This document shows, piece by piece, positions 45,071-54,092 of a stretch of 64,000 nucleotides of DNA. A program made the position numbers and the translations under genes. This stretch comes from DATGLG01 sp035294245. GTDB lineage: Bacteria; Pseudomonadota; Alphaproteobacteria; JACZXZ01. The notes under the pieces were generated by a model. The model searched no databases. It was not told the DNA's origin and saw only the letters and a list, made by a program, of their open reading frames with translations. The stretch's first letter is position 1; each line of letters begins with the position of its first letter. Where the stretch lies: positions 243,248-307,247 of the forward strand of contig DATGLG010000067.1 in assembly GCA_035294245.1 (NCBI GenBank), read 5' to 3'.

Positions 45071-46129
45071 TCAATTGGACTCGGCACGTGTCGCGGTTGC
45101 GCGCGGCGGCTCGGCTGCATGACGGGCGCCTCCCAGCCGCCGCGCAAGCTTGGCGAGGGCGCCCGCGATGCCCGTCGGCATCAGATACATGAAGGCGAGC
45201 AGGAACAAGCCGTAGATCGCCCAAGGGGCTGCATCCGAGATGTCGTTCGCCACATTGGGGATGAACTCGATGAAGATGCCGCCGAAGACGGCGCCGGGGA
45301 TCGAGGCGATCCCGCCGACGACCGAGCCGACGATGAGCGAGATGGAGAGGAAGACGTTGAAGCTGTCCGGGGCTACGAAGCCTGCGACAAGGGCGGCAAG
45401 GGCACCGGCGATCCCGGTCATGAGCGCGCTGACGCCGAAGGCGAGCGTCTTGTAGCGAGGCAGGTTGATCCCCATCGCGGTCGCGGCGATCGGATGATCG
45501 CGGATCGCGACGAGTGCGCGGCCGGTGCGGCCCTTGAGGAGATTGCGGCCGGCGGCGAAGACGACGAGAAGCGCGGCGAGGGCCAGGTAATAGAGCCAGC
45601 GGTCGGTGTCGAGCGGGAGCCACTCGGGCGCTGCCGGCTTGTCGAGGACGATGCCCTGGGAGCCGCCGGTCCAGCCGCCGAAATATTTGAGGATTTGCGG
45701 CGTCGCCACTGCGAGCGAGAGGGTGACGAGGGCGAGGTAGAGTCCCTCGAGGCGGAGCGCCGGCAGGCCGAAGAGGACGCCGAGGGCGAAGGAGGCGAGC
45801 CCGGCCGGCGGAATGGTCAGGTAATAGGGAACGCCCCAGCGATGGACGAGAATCGCCGTGGTATAGCCGCCGATGGCGAAGAACGCGCCATGGCCGAGCG
45901 AGATCTGGCCGTTGAAGCCGGTGAGGAGATTGAGCCCGAGGAGCGCGATGGCGTAGATCATCGCCTGGGTGAGCTGGAAGACGTGATAGTCGCTCGCCAG
46001 CCAGGGCAGGAAGAGCGTGGCGAGGATCGTGAGCATCAGAGCCGCGCGCCGTCGTGCGGTCCGCGCCGCCGGCGCGGCGGCGGGTGCCGCGGCAAGGGGC
46101 GTTCCGATCATCTCGCCCGGCCCGGCCAT
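45071..46129 (-). CDS. ABC transporter permease (LivM type)
   Basis: Membrane permease of 352 residues. It has an N-terminal extension rich in Ala and Arg before the first membrane segment, then IALLGLNLLTGFNGQISLGHGAFFAIGGY (core GFNGQISLGHGAFFAIGGY), the LivM hallmark, and the ATPase-contact loop VAIRDHPIAATAMGINLPRYK. It starts three bases after the LivH-type stop codon. The C-terminal 25 residues after the last membrane helix are basic. Confidence 0.92.
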   Translation of the reverse strand: MAGPGEMIGTPLAAAPAAAPAARTARRRAALMLTILATLFLPWLASDYHVFQLTQAMIYAIALLGLNLLTGFNGQISLGHGAFFAIGGYTTAILVHRWGVPYYLTIPPAGLASFALGVLFGLPALRLEGLYLALVTLSLAVATPQILKYFGGWTGGSQGIVLDKPAAPEWLPLDTDRWLYYLALAALLVVFAAGRNLLKGRTGRALVAIRDHPIAATAMGINLPRYKTLAFGVSALMTGIAGALAALVAGFVAPDSFNVFLSISLIVGSVVGGIASIPGAVFGGIFIEFIPNVANDISDAAPWAIYGLFLLAFMYLMPTGIAGALAKLARRLGGARHAAEPPRATATRAESN

Positions 46130-46131
46130 GG

Positions 46132-47001
46132 CTAGACCCGCCTCACGACGGGGACGCCGAAGAGCCCGCTCGGCTTCACGACGAGGACGAGGATGATGAT
46201 GGCGAGCGCCACGGTGAGCTTGAGCTCCGAGGCGATCAGATAGGTGCCGACCAGGTTCTCGAGCACGCCCATGATGAGCCCGCCCACGACAGCGCCGCCG
46301 GCGCTCGAGATGCCGCCGAGGAGGGCGCCCGCGAAGGCGTAGAGAAGGACGCCGCTCATCATACTGGGATCGAGAAAGAGGATGGGGGCGACCATGATCC
46401 CGGCGACGGCCCCGACGGCGGCGGCGAGGCCCCAGCCGAGCGCCAGCATCCAGCCGACCCTGATGCCGACGAGGCGCGCCGAGGCCGGATTCTGCGCCGC
46501 GGCGCGCATCGCGAGGCCGAGCGGGGTGAAGCGGAAGAAGAGGTAGAGCAGCACGAGCATGGCGAGGGTTACGCCGATGACCCCGAGATCGCGGCTGGTG
46601 ATCATGGCGTGGAGCAGCGGCCGGTCGGGGAAGGGGCTGGGGAACTCCTTGACCGTGTAGGTGTAGATCCAGCCGGCCAGCGCGTTGAAGATGACGAGAA
46701 GCCCGATGAAGACGATCACCTGGCTCAGCACTGGCGCGTTCTCGACGGGGCGGATCGCGATGCGCTCGATGAGCACGCCGCCGAGGAAGGAGACGGCGAC
46801 GGTCAGCGGGAAGGCGGCCCAGAACGAGAAGCCGGCCTGCATCAGGGTCCAGGCGATGTAGGTGCTGAACATCGCCATCTCGCCCTGGGCGAAGTTCACG
46901 GTCTCGGTCGCCTGATAGATCATGACGAGCGCCAGGGCCAGGCTGGCATAGATGCCGCCCGTGGCGAGGCCGGAAAGCACCTGCTGCAAGAGCTGGCCCA
47001 T
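46132..47001 (-). CDS. ABC transporter permease (LivH type)
   Basis: Membrane permease of 289 residues with SGLATGGIYASLALALVMIYQ and TVNFAQGEMAMFSTY at the N-terminus, the loop AAAQNPASARLVGIRVGWM (ATPase contact) and GALLGGISSAGGAVVGG near the C-terminus. These are LivH signatures. GGGGAA precedes the ATG. It forms a heterodimer with the LivM-type subunit encoded next, and follows the LivF-type gene by 11 bases. Confidence 0.92.
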   Translation of the reverse strand: MGQLLQQVLSGLATGGIYASLALALVMIYQATETVNFAQGEMAMFSTYIAWTLMQAGFSFWAAFPLTVAVSFLGGVLIERIAIRPVENAPVLSQVIVFIGLLVIFNALAGWIYTYTVKEFPSPFPDRPLLHAMITSRDLGVIGVTLAMLVLLYLFFRFTPLGLAMRAAAQNPASARLVGIRVGWMLALGWGLAAAVGAVAGIMVAPILFLDPSMMSGVLLYAFAGALLGGISSAGGAVVGGLIMGVLENLVGTYLIASELKLTVALAIIILVLVVKPSGLFGVPVVRRV

Positions 47002-47012
47002 CGCGTCTTCCC

Positions 47013-47725
<713 letters not shown>

Positions 47726-47726
<1 letters not shown>

Positions 47727-48571
47727 TAATTCCCCTGTCCGAGATAGGCGCGGATGACCGCCTCGTTCGCCTGCACCTCGGCGGGCGTGCCCTCGGCGAT
47801 GACGCGGCCGAAGTCGAGGGCGACGACCTTGTCCGAGATGCCCATGACGAAGCTCATGTGATGCTCGACGAGGAGGATCGTCGTGCCGAGGCGATCGCGG
47901 ATGGTGCGGATGAGGGCGCTCAGCGCCGCCAGCTCGTCGTGATTGAGCCCGGAGGCCGGCTCGTCGAGGAGGAGAAGCCTGGGCGCTGCGGCGAGCGCGC
48001 GGGCGAGCTCGGCGCGCTTCCGGGTGCCGAAGGGCAGGCTGGTGATCGGCCGGTCTTGGACAGCTTCGAGCCCGACCAGCGCCAGCATGGCGCGCGCGGT
48101 CTCGGCGAGGGCGCGCTCCTCGCGCCGCACAGGCGAGAGGCGGCAGGCATCCTCGATGAAGCCGGCGCTGCCGGCGCTATGCGCGCCGACGATGACGTTC
48201 TCGAGCACCGTCATCGACTGGAACAAGGCGAGGTTCTGGAAGGTGCGGCCGATGCCCGCACCGGCGATCCGGTGGGGCGGCAGCGCGAGAAGGGAGCGGC
48301 CGGCGAAGCGGATCTCGCCGGCGCTGGGACGATAGAGCCGGGAGAGGCAGTTGAACAGCGTCGTCTTGCCCGCGCCGTTGGGGCCGATGAGGCCGACGAT
48401 CTGGCCTTCCTCGACGGCGAAGGAGACGGCATCGAGCGCCAGGATGCCGCCGAAGCGCACGGTGAGGCCGCTCACCTCGAGAAGGCGGGCGGCGGCGGGG
48501 GCTGCGCCCGCCCGTCCCGTTGTTGCCGCGCTGGCCAAGGATGTCGCCGTCATCCGGCCACCGGGAAGCAA
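47726..48571 (-). CDS. ABC transporter ATP-binding protein (LivG type)
   Basis: ATPase of 281 residues with Walker A GPNGAGKTT, Q-loop region IGRTFQNLALFQSMTVLENV, signature LPFGTRKRAELARAL, Walker B LLLLDEPASGLNHDE and switch His in VEHHMSFV. About 30 Ala/Thr-rich residues precede the ABC domain. Translation probably starts at TTG (48571), which has GGGAGG with six-base spacing; the ATG six codons later (48553) lacks a good site. It is the first gene of the nine-gene co-directional block running to 37618. Confidence 0.9.
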
Positions 48572-48682
48572 GGGATGCCTCCCGCGGGTCGGCGAGATGC
48601 TGCGCCGATGCGCCGCCTCGAAAGGGCTTTCCTGCGTCCATGCCGAACCGCCATGGCGCGCCTCCCGTTCCCTGTCTTAGCC

Positions 48683-48707
48683 GGCGGCTTGATGCCGCCT
48701 TTTGTTT
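48683..48707 (+). terminator. Orphan plus-strand intrinsic terminator
   Basis: GGCGGC, loop TTGAT and GCCGCC followed by TTTTGTTT make a well-formed intrinsic terminator, but only on the plus strand, while the genes on both sides (LivG-type and acyl-CoA dehydrogenase) are on the minus strand. It may end an unrecognised plus-strand transcript starting near the 5' end of the LivG-type gene; CCTCCC occurs just upstream at 48661-48666. On the minus strand there is no T-run. Confidence 0.55.
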
Positions 48708-48768
48708 CGCCCGCCGCGACGGAGCCTGCGCCGAAATCGATCGAGGCGCGCTTCCGCGCGGCGCCCAC

Positions 48769-49983
48769 TCAGCTTAACGCCGTATTCCTGCCCAGCTCCA
48801 GCCTCGCAATTTGTGCGACATGCACCTCGTCGGGCCCGTCGGCGAGGCGCAGGGCGCGCGCATGGGCCCAGGCATGGGCCAGGCCGAAATCCTCGCTCAC
48901 CCCGCCGCCGCCATGGACCTGGATGGCGCGGTCGAGCACGGCGAGGGCCATATTCGGTGCCACCACCTTGATCATGGCGATCTCGGCGCGCGCCGCCTTG
49001 TTGCCGGCCGTGTCCATCATATGGGCCGCCTTGAGGGTGAGGAGCCGCGCCTGCTCGATCTCCATGCGCGAGCGCGCGATCTGGTCCATGACGACGCCTT
49101 GCTCGGCGAGGGGCTTGCCGAAAGCGACGCGGCTGCGCGCCCGGGCGCACATGCTCTCCAACGCGCGCTCGGCGAGGCCGATGAGGCGCATGCAATGATG
49201 GATGCGCCCGGGGCCGAGGCGCCCCTGGGCGATCTCGAAGCCGCGCCCCTCGCCGAGCAGCATGTTCGACGCCGGCACGCGGACGTCGTTGAGCTTGACC
49301 TCCCAATGGCCGTGGGGCGCGTGGTCGTAGCCGAAGACGGAAAGCGGCCGCACGATCTCGACGCCCGGCGTGCGGCGGGGGACGAGGATCATCGATTGCT
49401 GCCGATGGCGCGGCGCCTTGGGGTCGGACTTCCCCATCACGATGAGAATCTCGCAATCCTTATGCCCGGCGCCGGTGGTCCACCATTTATGGCCGTTGAT
49501 CACGTAGTCGTCGCCGTCGCGCGTAATGCGCGCCGCGATATTCGTGGCGTCGGAGGAGGCGACCTGGGGCTCGGTCATGGCAAAGGCGGAGCGGATGCGG
49601 CCGTCGAGGAGCGGGCGGAGCCAGCGCTCCTGCTGCTCGCGGGTGCCGTAGCGCGCCAGCACCTCCATATTGCCGGTATCGGGGGCTGCGCAGTTGAACA
49701 CCTCGGGTGCGATGGGCGAGCGCCCCATGATCTCGCAGAGGGGCGCGTATTCCAGGTTGCCGAGCCCGGCCCCCCACTCGGGCTCCGGCAGAAAGAGATT
49801 CCACAGCCCGGCGGCGCGCGCCTCCCTCTTCATCGCCTCCATGACGGGCGGAGTGGCCCAGCGCTCGCTGCCCGCCGCGACCTCCTCGTGGAAGCGGCGC
49901 TCGTTCGGATAGACGATCTCGCCCATGAAGCCGATGAGCCGCCGGCGCAGCTCCTCGACCTTGGGCGAATAGGCGAAATCCAT
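48769..49983 (-). CDS. Acyl-CoA dehydrogenase (ACAD11-like)
   Basis: FAD-dependent dehydrogenase of 404 residues. Features are LPEPEWGAGLGNLEYAPLCE, FAMTEPQVASSDATNI (FAD-site TEP motif), VINGHKWWTTGAGH, QSMILVPRRTPGVEIVRPLS, and the C-terminal IQVHGGGGVSEDFGLAHAW with LADGPDEVHVAQIARLEL, which is characteristic of the ACAD10/ACAD11 branch. This fits the presence of a phosphotransferase of the ACAD10/11 type in the same block. It lies upstream of, and co-directional with, the LIV/beta-oxidation genes, separated by 197 bases. Confidence 0.93.
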   Translation of the reverse strand: MDFAYSPKVEELRRRLIGFMGEIVYPNERRFHEEVAAGSERWATPPVMEAMKREARAAGLWNLFLPEPEWGAGLGNLEYAPLCEIMGRSPIAPEVFNCAAPDTGNMEVLARYGTREQQERWLRPLLDGRIRSAFAMTEPQVASSDATNIAARITRDGDDYVINGHKWWTTGAGHKDCEILIVMGKSDPKAPRHRQQSMILVPRRTPGVEIVRPLSVFGYDHAPHGHWEVKLNDVRVPASNMLLGEGRGFEIAQGRLGPGRIHHCMRLIGLAERALESMCARARSRVAFGKPLAEQGVVMDQIARSRMEIEQARLLTLKAAHMMDTAGNKAARAEIAMIKVVAPNMALAVLDRAIQVHGGGGVSEDFGLAHAWAHARALRLADGPDEVHVAQIARLELGRNTALS

Positions 49984-50136
49984 GCGGATGTGCCCTCCGG
50001 TTCAACGCCGGTTGCGCTCTGGATGGAGCGCCGTCGCCTTGCGCGGCGGCTGCGCCACTCTGGCAGGGCCCGGAAATCCGGTCAATTGCGCCCCGAATCC
50101 TCCGCGAGGCGTTCCCGAATGAGGGCTGCGGCCGCC

Positions 50137-50182
50137 TTGACAGCGTGCCGCAGCTCGGCTTTATATATTTTATAAAATATAT
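50137..50182 (+). promoter_or_regulatory. GntR-gene promoter with overlapping 20-bp palindromic operator
   Basis: TTGACA (50137-50142) is followed 17-19 bases later by TTTATATA, the -10 region. A perfect 20-base palindrome, ATATATTTTATAAAATATAT (50163-50182), covers the -10 and runs into the ATG at 50181. A repressor bound here would block transcription, so self-repression by the GntR protein is the simplest reading. Confidence 0.6.
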
Positions 50183-50885
50183 GAGCTTGCCGATGCCCCT
50201 CGACCCGCCCACAACCTTCCGGACCAAGCGCGAGATCGCCATCGCCACCCTGCGCGATGCCATCCGCTCGGGCCGCTACCCTCCCGGCCAGGCGCTGCGC
50301 CAGACCCAGCTCATGGCCGATCTCGGCCTCGGCGCGACACCGGTGCGGGAGGCGGTGCTCGAGCTTCTCGCCCGCGGCATGCTGGTGCAGGAGAGTCACC
50401 ACAGCGTTCGCGTGGCCGATCTCGATCTCGCGCGCATCCGCCATATCTTCCAGGTGCGAGCGCTGCTCGAGACCGAGGCGGCGCGGCTCGGCGCCCTCAA
50501 CGCCGCGCCCGCCGAGCTGCGCGCCCTGCGCGATTTCTTCAATCGCATGCAGCAGGCGAAGCGGGCGGGGGATATGCAGGCGGCGGGGGAGGCCGACGGC
50601 GCCTTTCATCGCGCGCTCTACAAGGCGGCGGGGAACGAGGTTCTCATGGGCCTCATCGAGCAGCTGTGGGAGAGCTTCCCGCGCTACCTTCTCTGGGCCA
50701 TTCCCGGCCGCATCGAGGGCTCGCTGCGCGAGCACCGCGCCATCCTCGCCGCGGTTGTGGCACGCGATGCCGAAGACGCTGCGGCCGCCATGAACCGCCA
50801 TCTCATGAGCAGCCTCTCGGTGCTCGAAGCCTATGTCGCGCAATTCCCGCGCGCGCCGCTAACCCCTTCCCCCCGACAGGATTGA
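50181..50885 (+). CDS. GntR-family (FCD/FadR-type) transcriptional regulator
   Basis: Regulator of 234 residues. The N-terminal winged helix contains LMADLGLGATPVREAVLELLARGML (core GATPVREAVLELLARGML). The C-terminal FCD domain has the conserved Arg in QVRALLETEA and metal-binding histidines in GAFHRALYKAAGN, REHRAIL and MNRHL. The ATG at 50181 lies inside the palindromic operator with no Shine-Dalgarno sequence, so translation from a leaderless or near-leaderless message, or from the ATG at 50193, is likely; an in-frame ATG at 50145 would lie upstream of the predicted start of transcription. It is followed after 12 bases by the PLP enzyme gene and probably controls it and the transporter. 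Confidence 0.88.
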   Translation: MSLPMPLDPPTTFRTKREIAIATLRDAIRSGRYPPGQALRQTQLMADLGLGATPVREAVLELLARGMLVQESHHSVRVADLDLARIRHIFQVRALLETEAARLGALNAAPAELRALRDFFNRMQQAKRAGDMQAAGEADGAFHRALYKAAGNEVLMGLIEQLWESFPRYLLWAIPGRIEGSLREHRAILAAVVARDAEDAAAAMNRHLMSSLSVLEAYVAQFPRAPLTPSPRQD

Positions 50886-50897
50886 CGGAGACCCATC

Positions 50898-52241
50898 ATG
50901 CCGACTGCCACCATGGCGACGGAACGCGAGCTTCTCGCGGAGGCCGCCACGTACAGCTTCCGCGCCCGCATGGACAAGAAGACGGCCGAAGGCCCCGTCT
51001 TTGCCACTGGAAGCGGATCGACGGTCACCGACGTCAACGGCAAGCAGTACCTCGACTTCAACTCGGGCCAGATGTGCGCGGCCCTCGGCCACAATCACCC
51101 CACCGTCGTCGCGGCGATCAAGGAGGCCTGCGACACGATGATCCACGCCCATAGCAGCCACTACAACGTCAAGGAGATCGAGCTCGCCGGCCGTCTCGGC
51201 CGCCTCATGCCGGCACCTCTGCAGAAGAGCCTCTTCGGCGAATCGGGCTCGGATGCCAACGAGCTTGCGATGATGATCGCCCGCAAATACACCGGCGGCT
51301 ACGAGGTCGCGAGCCCGCATCTCAGCTTCCATGGCCTCTCGGACGCGACCCGCTCCATCACCTTCGCGGGCTGGCATGCCGGTCACGGCGCCCTCGTGCC
51401 GGGCCACTATGCCATCGTGGCGCCTTATTGCTATCGCTGCCCGCTCGCGCAGAGCTTCCCCGCCTGCGAGCTCGCCTGCTTGAAGACGAGCTTCGAGCTC
51501 CTCGATGCGCAGTCGACGGGACGCCCGGCCGCGGTCATCACCGAGCCCCTCTTCAGCGCCGGCGGCGTGATCGAGCCGCCGCCGGGCTGGCTGCGCCAGC
51601 TCAAGGCGATGTGCGAGGCGCGCGGCATGCTGCTCATCGTCGACGAGGAGCAGACGGGCCTCGGCAAGCTCGGCACGATGTTCGGCTTCGAGGCCGAAGG
51701 CATCGTCCCCGACATCGTCACCACCGCGAAGCATTTCGGCGGCGGGGTCGGCATCAGCGCCGTCACCACCTCGGCCGCGATCGAGGAGAAGGTGATCGCG
51801 GACGGCTTCGTCGCCACCCACTCGCACAGCAATGATCCGCTCATCTGCGCCGCCGGTGTCGCCAGCCTCGATGTGGTCGAGCAGGAGGACGTGCCGGCCA
51901 AGGCGCGCGCCATCGGCAGGCAGATGCGCCAGCGCCTCGAGGACCTGCAGCAGCGCTACGAGCTGATCGGCGACGTGCGCGGCCGCGGCATGCTTCTCGG
52001 CATCGAGCTGGTGCGCGACCGCCGGACCAAGGCGCCGGCGACGGAGGAGGGGCGGCGCGTCCATAAGCTCTGCTTCGAGGCCGGTCTCATCTTCAGCCTG
52101 CGGCGCAACGGCAGCGTGCTTCGCTTCGTCCCGCCGGCCACCACGCAGCCGGACCAGATCGACCGCGCCATGGACCTTTTGGGGAGCGCCCTCGAGACGG
52201 TCAGCGCCGAGCGCAGCCGCCAAGGCGCGCGGCCGAGCTGA
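50898..52241 (+). CDS. Class III PLP aminotransferase, dialkylglycine-decarboxylase-like
   Basis: PLP-dependent enzyme of 447 residues closely resembling 2,2-dialkylglycine decarboxylase (DGD), which decarboxylates and transaminates alpha,alpha-dialkyl amino acids. Known DGD active-site residues occur here with a constant offset of six: Gln58 (Gln52), His145 (His139), Asp249 (Asp243), Gln252 (Gln246) and the PLP lysine Lys278 (Lys272); the carboxylate Arg is in VLRFVPP. The exception is Phe144 in place of Trp138, so substrate or reaction preference may differ. GDVRGRGMLLGIELVRDRR is also DGD-like. It sits between the GntR gene and an amino-acid ABC transporter, fitting uptake and use of an unusual amino acid. 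GGAG precedes the ATG. Confidence 0.85.
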   Translation: MPTATMATERELLAEAATYSFRARMDKKTAEGPVFATGSGSTVTDVNGKQYLDFNSGQMCAALGHNHPTVVAAIKEACDTMIHAHSSHYNVKEIELAGRLGRLMPAPLQKSLFGESGSDANELAMMIARKYTGGYEVASPHLSFHGLSDATRSITFAGWHAGHGALVPGHYAIVAPYCYRCPLAQSFPACELACLKTSFELLDAQSTGRPAAVITEPLFSAGGVIEPPPGWLRQLKAMCEARGMLLIVDEEQTGLGKLGTMFGFEAEGIVPDIVTTAKHFGGGVGISAVTTSAAIEEKVIADGFVATHSHSNDPLICAAGVASLDVVEQEDVPAKARAIGRQMRQRLEDLQQRYELIGDVRGRGMLLGIELVRDRRTKAPATEEGRRVHKLCFEAGLIFSLRRNGSVLRFVPPATTQPDQIDRAMDLLGSALETVSAERSRQGARPS

Positions 52242-52346
52242 CCGTCGCCATGCGGCATTCCGCGGGCGACGGCCGGGCTAGAAGTCGGTTGCCCCTTTAG
52301 GCTACTGTGCGCTAACAGAGCGCCCGACCGGGGGTGGAGGGCGCTC
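52242..52346 (+). promoter_or_regulatory. Hairpin-rich leader between PLP enzyme and ABC transporter genes
   Basis: Directly after the stop codon, CCGTCGCC/GGCGACGG encloses GCGG-CATT-CCGC (52242-52272). A second perfect stem, GAGCGCCC/GGGCGCTC with a 13-base G-rich loop, lies at 52318-52346. A weak promoter (TTGCCC 52289, CTAACA 52312, 17-base spacer) stands between them. No T-run follows either stem. Transcription attenuation or a ligand-sensing leader is possible; I recognise no known riboswitch. Confidence 0.35.
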
Positions 52347-52437
52347 GCCATGCGTGACTGGCCGCGGTGAGGCGCGGCCGGGGCGGATGGTTGCGCCGTC
52401 CCCGGGGCGGCAGACGTTAAACTTTGGAGGAGGCACT

Positions 52438-53253
52438 ATGAAGAAGCGCACGATAACAACGATGCTGCTGGCGCTCACCGCGGCCTACGGGGTGCACGTC
52501 GCGGCGGCCAAGGCGGACGCTCTCGACGACATCAAGAAGCGGGGCACGCTGATCGTTGGCACGAAAGCGGATTACCGGCCCTACGGCTACCGGGATCCCT
52601 CCGGCAAGATCGTCGGCATCGAGCCCGATCTCGCCGCCGACGTCGCGAAGCGCCTCGGGGTGAAGCTGGAGCTGGTGCCCGTCGTCGCCTCGAACCGCAT
52701 GCAGTTCCTCGATCAGGGCAAGATCGACTTGATGATCGCGACGATGACCGACACGCCCGAGCGGCGCAAGATCGTCAACATCGTCCAGCCCGATTATTAC
52801 GCCTCCGGCACCAACGTCCTTGCCCCGAAATCCGCCCACCTCAAGGATTGGTCGCAGATCAAGGGCAAGCCCATCTGCATGATTCAGGGCTCCTTCTACA
52901 ACAAGGAGCTGCAGGAGAAATACGGGGCCGTGCCGGTCGCCTTCAAGGGCACGGCGGAAGCCTATGCAGCACTCAAGGACGGTAACTGCATCGGCGTCGC
53001 CTATGACGATACCGCCCTCTACGGCCAGCTCCTCGATCCGGCGTGGAAGGATTACGAGGTGCCGCTCAAGTCGATCCTGGTCGAGCCCTGGGGCCTCGCC
53101 GTCAAGCAGGGCGAGGACAAGTTCGCCAAGTTCATGCACGACACCATCATCGATTGGCACAAGACGGGCTTCATTCTCTCGCTCGAGAAGAAATACGGCA
53201 TCCCGAACAGCGACTTTGCCGAGGAGATGCACAAGAAATACATGAACCAGTAG
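52438..53253 (+). CDS. ABC transporter substrate-binding protein (polar amino acid, family 3)
   Basis: Periplasmic binding protein of 271 residues. The signal peptide (TITTMLLALTAAYGVHVAAA, cleavage near AKADA) precedes the family 3 start DDIKKRGTLIVGTKADYRPYG, with the ligand-contact segment GIEPDLAADVAKRLGVKLELV and the hinge region GSFYNKELQEKYG. GGAGGAGG stands at ideal spacing before the ATG. The neighbours are two permease genes and an ATPase gene, making a complete amino-acid importer, probably for the substrate of the DGD-like enzyme upstream. Confidence 0.92.
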   Translation: MKKRTITTMLLALTAAYGVHVAAAKADALDDIKKRGTLIVGTKADYRPYGYRDPSGKIVGIEPDLAADVAKRLGVKLELVPVVASNRMQFLDQGKIDLMIATMTDTPERRKIVNIVQPDYYASGTNVLAPKSAHLKDWSQIKGKPICMIQGSFYNKELQEKYGAVPVAFKGTAEAYAALKDGNCIGVAYDDTALYGQLLDPAWKDYEVPLKSILVEPWGLAVKQGEDKFAKFMHDTIIDWHKTGFILSLEKKYGIPNSDFAEEMHKKYMNQ

Positions 53254-53275
53254 AGAGCGATGAGTCATGACCGGC

Positions 53276-53301
53276 GGGGGCGGGGCTGTGGCGCCGCCCC
53301 C
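53276..53301 (+). other. Stem-loop between binding-protein and permease genes
   Basis: GGGGGCGG, a ten-base loop and CCGCCCCC form an eight-pair hairpin in the 95-base gap after the binding-protein gene, without a T-run. It matches the placement of hairpins after two other binding-protein genes in this window. Confidence 0.4.
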
Positions 53302-53348
53302 GACGACACCCGGCGACAGGGAGCGGTCGGACTCGCGGGAGGCTGAGC

Positions 53349-54092
53349 TTGCAAGCGTTCTGGCAGTGGTTCGCCTGGCTGCACAGCAGCACGGGCATCA
53401 ATCTCACGATCTTTTACGATGCCTTCGACCGGCATCGCTTCGCCAACGGATTCCTGATGACGGTGGAGCTGTCGATCGCCTGCATCCTGCTCAGCATCGT
53501 CATCGGCGCCGTCGGCGCCTGGCTGCAAGGCTCGGAGCTCAAGCTGCCGCGGGCGATCGTCTACTGGTACATCCAGTTCTTCCGCAACACGCCACCTCTG
53601 GTGCAGCTCTACTTCTTCTATTTCGGCATCGGCACGCTGCTCAAGGTGCCGGGCGCGGGCGGGCAGCCCCATCCCCTCGTGAGCAACGTCGCCTGGGCGA
53701 TCCTCTCGCTCTCCTTCTACGCCGGCGCCTTCAATGTGGAGATCTTCCGTTCCGGCATCGAGGCGGTGCCGCGCGCGACGATCGAGGCGGCCGAATCCCT
53801 GGGCTATAGCCGGCTCGGCTCCTATATCCACGTGGTGCTGCCGCTCGCCTTCCGCATCAGCCTGCCGGCTCTCAACAACAACCTGGTCAACCTGATCAAG
53901 GCCACGACCCTCGCCTATGCGATCTCGGTGCCGGAGCTCCTCTGGGTGTCGAGCCAGATCTGGTCCGACGAGCTCAACGTGCCCGAGATGATGAACGTGC
54001 TCCTCGTCTGCTATGTCGGGCTCGTCGGCATTCTCGTCCTCGTCATGCATCGCTGGGAGCGCGCCATGCGCGTTCCGGGGATCGGCGCATGA
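53349..54092 (+). CDS. ABC transporter permease (HisM/GlnP family)
   Basis: Amino-acid permease of 247 residues. It has the family pattern TVELSIACILLSIVIGAVGA, the segment YIQFFRNTPPLVQLYFFYFG, and the EAA loop EAAESLGYSRLGSYIHVVLP. Translation starts at TTG (53349), preceded by GGGAGG with six-base spacing. Its stop overlaps the start of the second permease gene (ATGA). Confidence 0.92.
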   Translation: MQAFWQWFAWLHSSTGINLTIFYDAFDRHRFANGFLMTVELSIACILLSIVIGAVGAWLQGSELKLPRAIVYWYIQFFRNTPPLVQLYFFYFGIGTLLKVPGAGGQPHPLVSNVAWAILSLSFYAGAFNVEIFRSGIEAVPRATIEAAESLGYSRLGSYIHVVLPLAFRISLPALNNNLVNLIKATTLAYAISVPELLWVSSQIWSDELNVPEMMNVLLVCYVGLVGILVLVMHRWERAMRVPGIGA

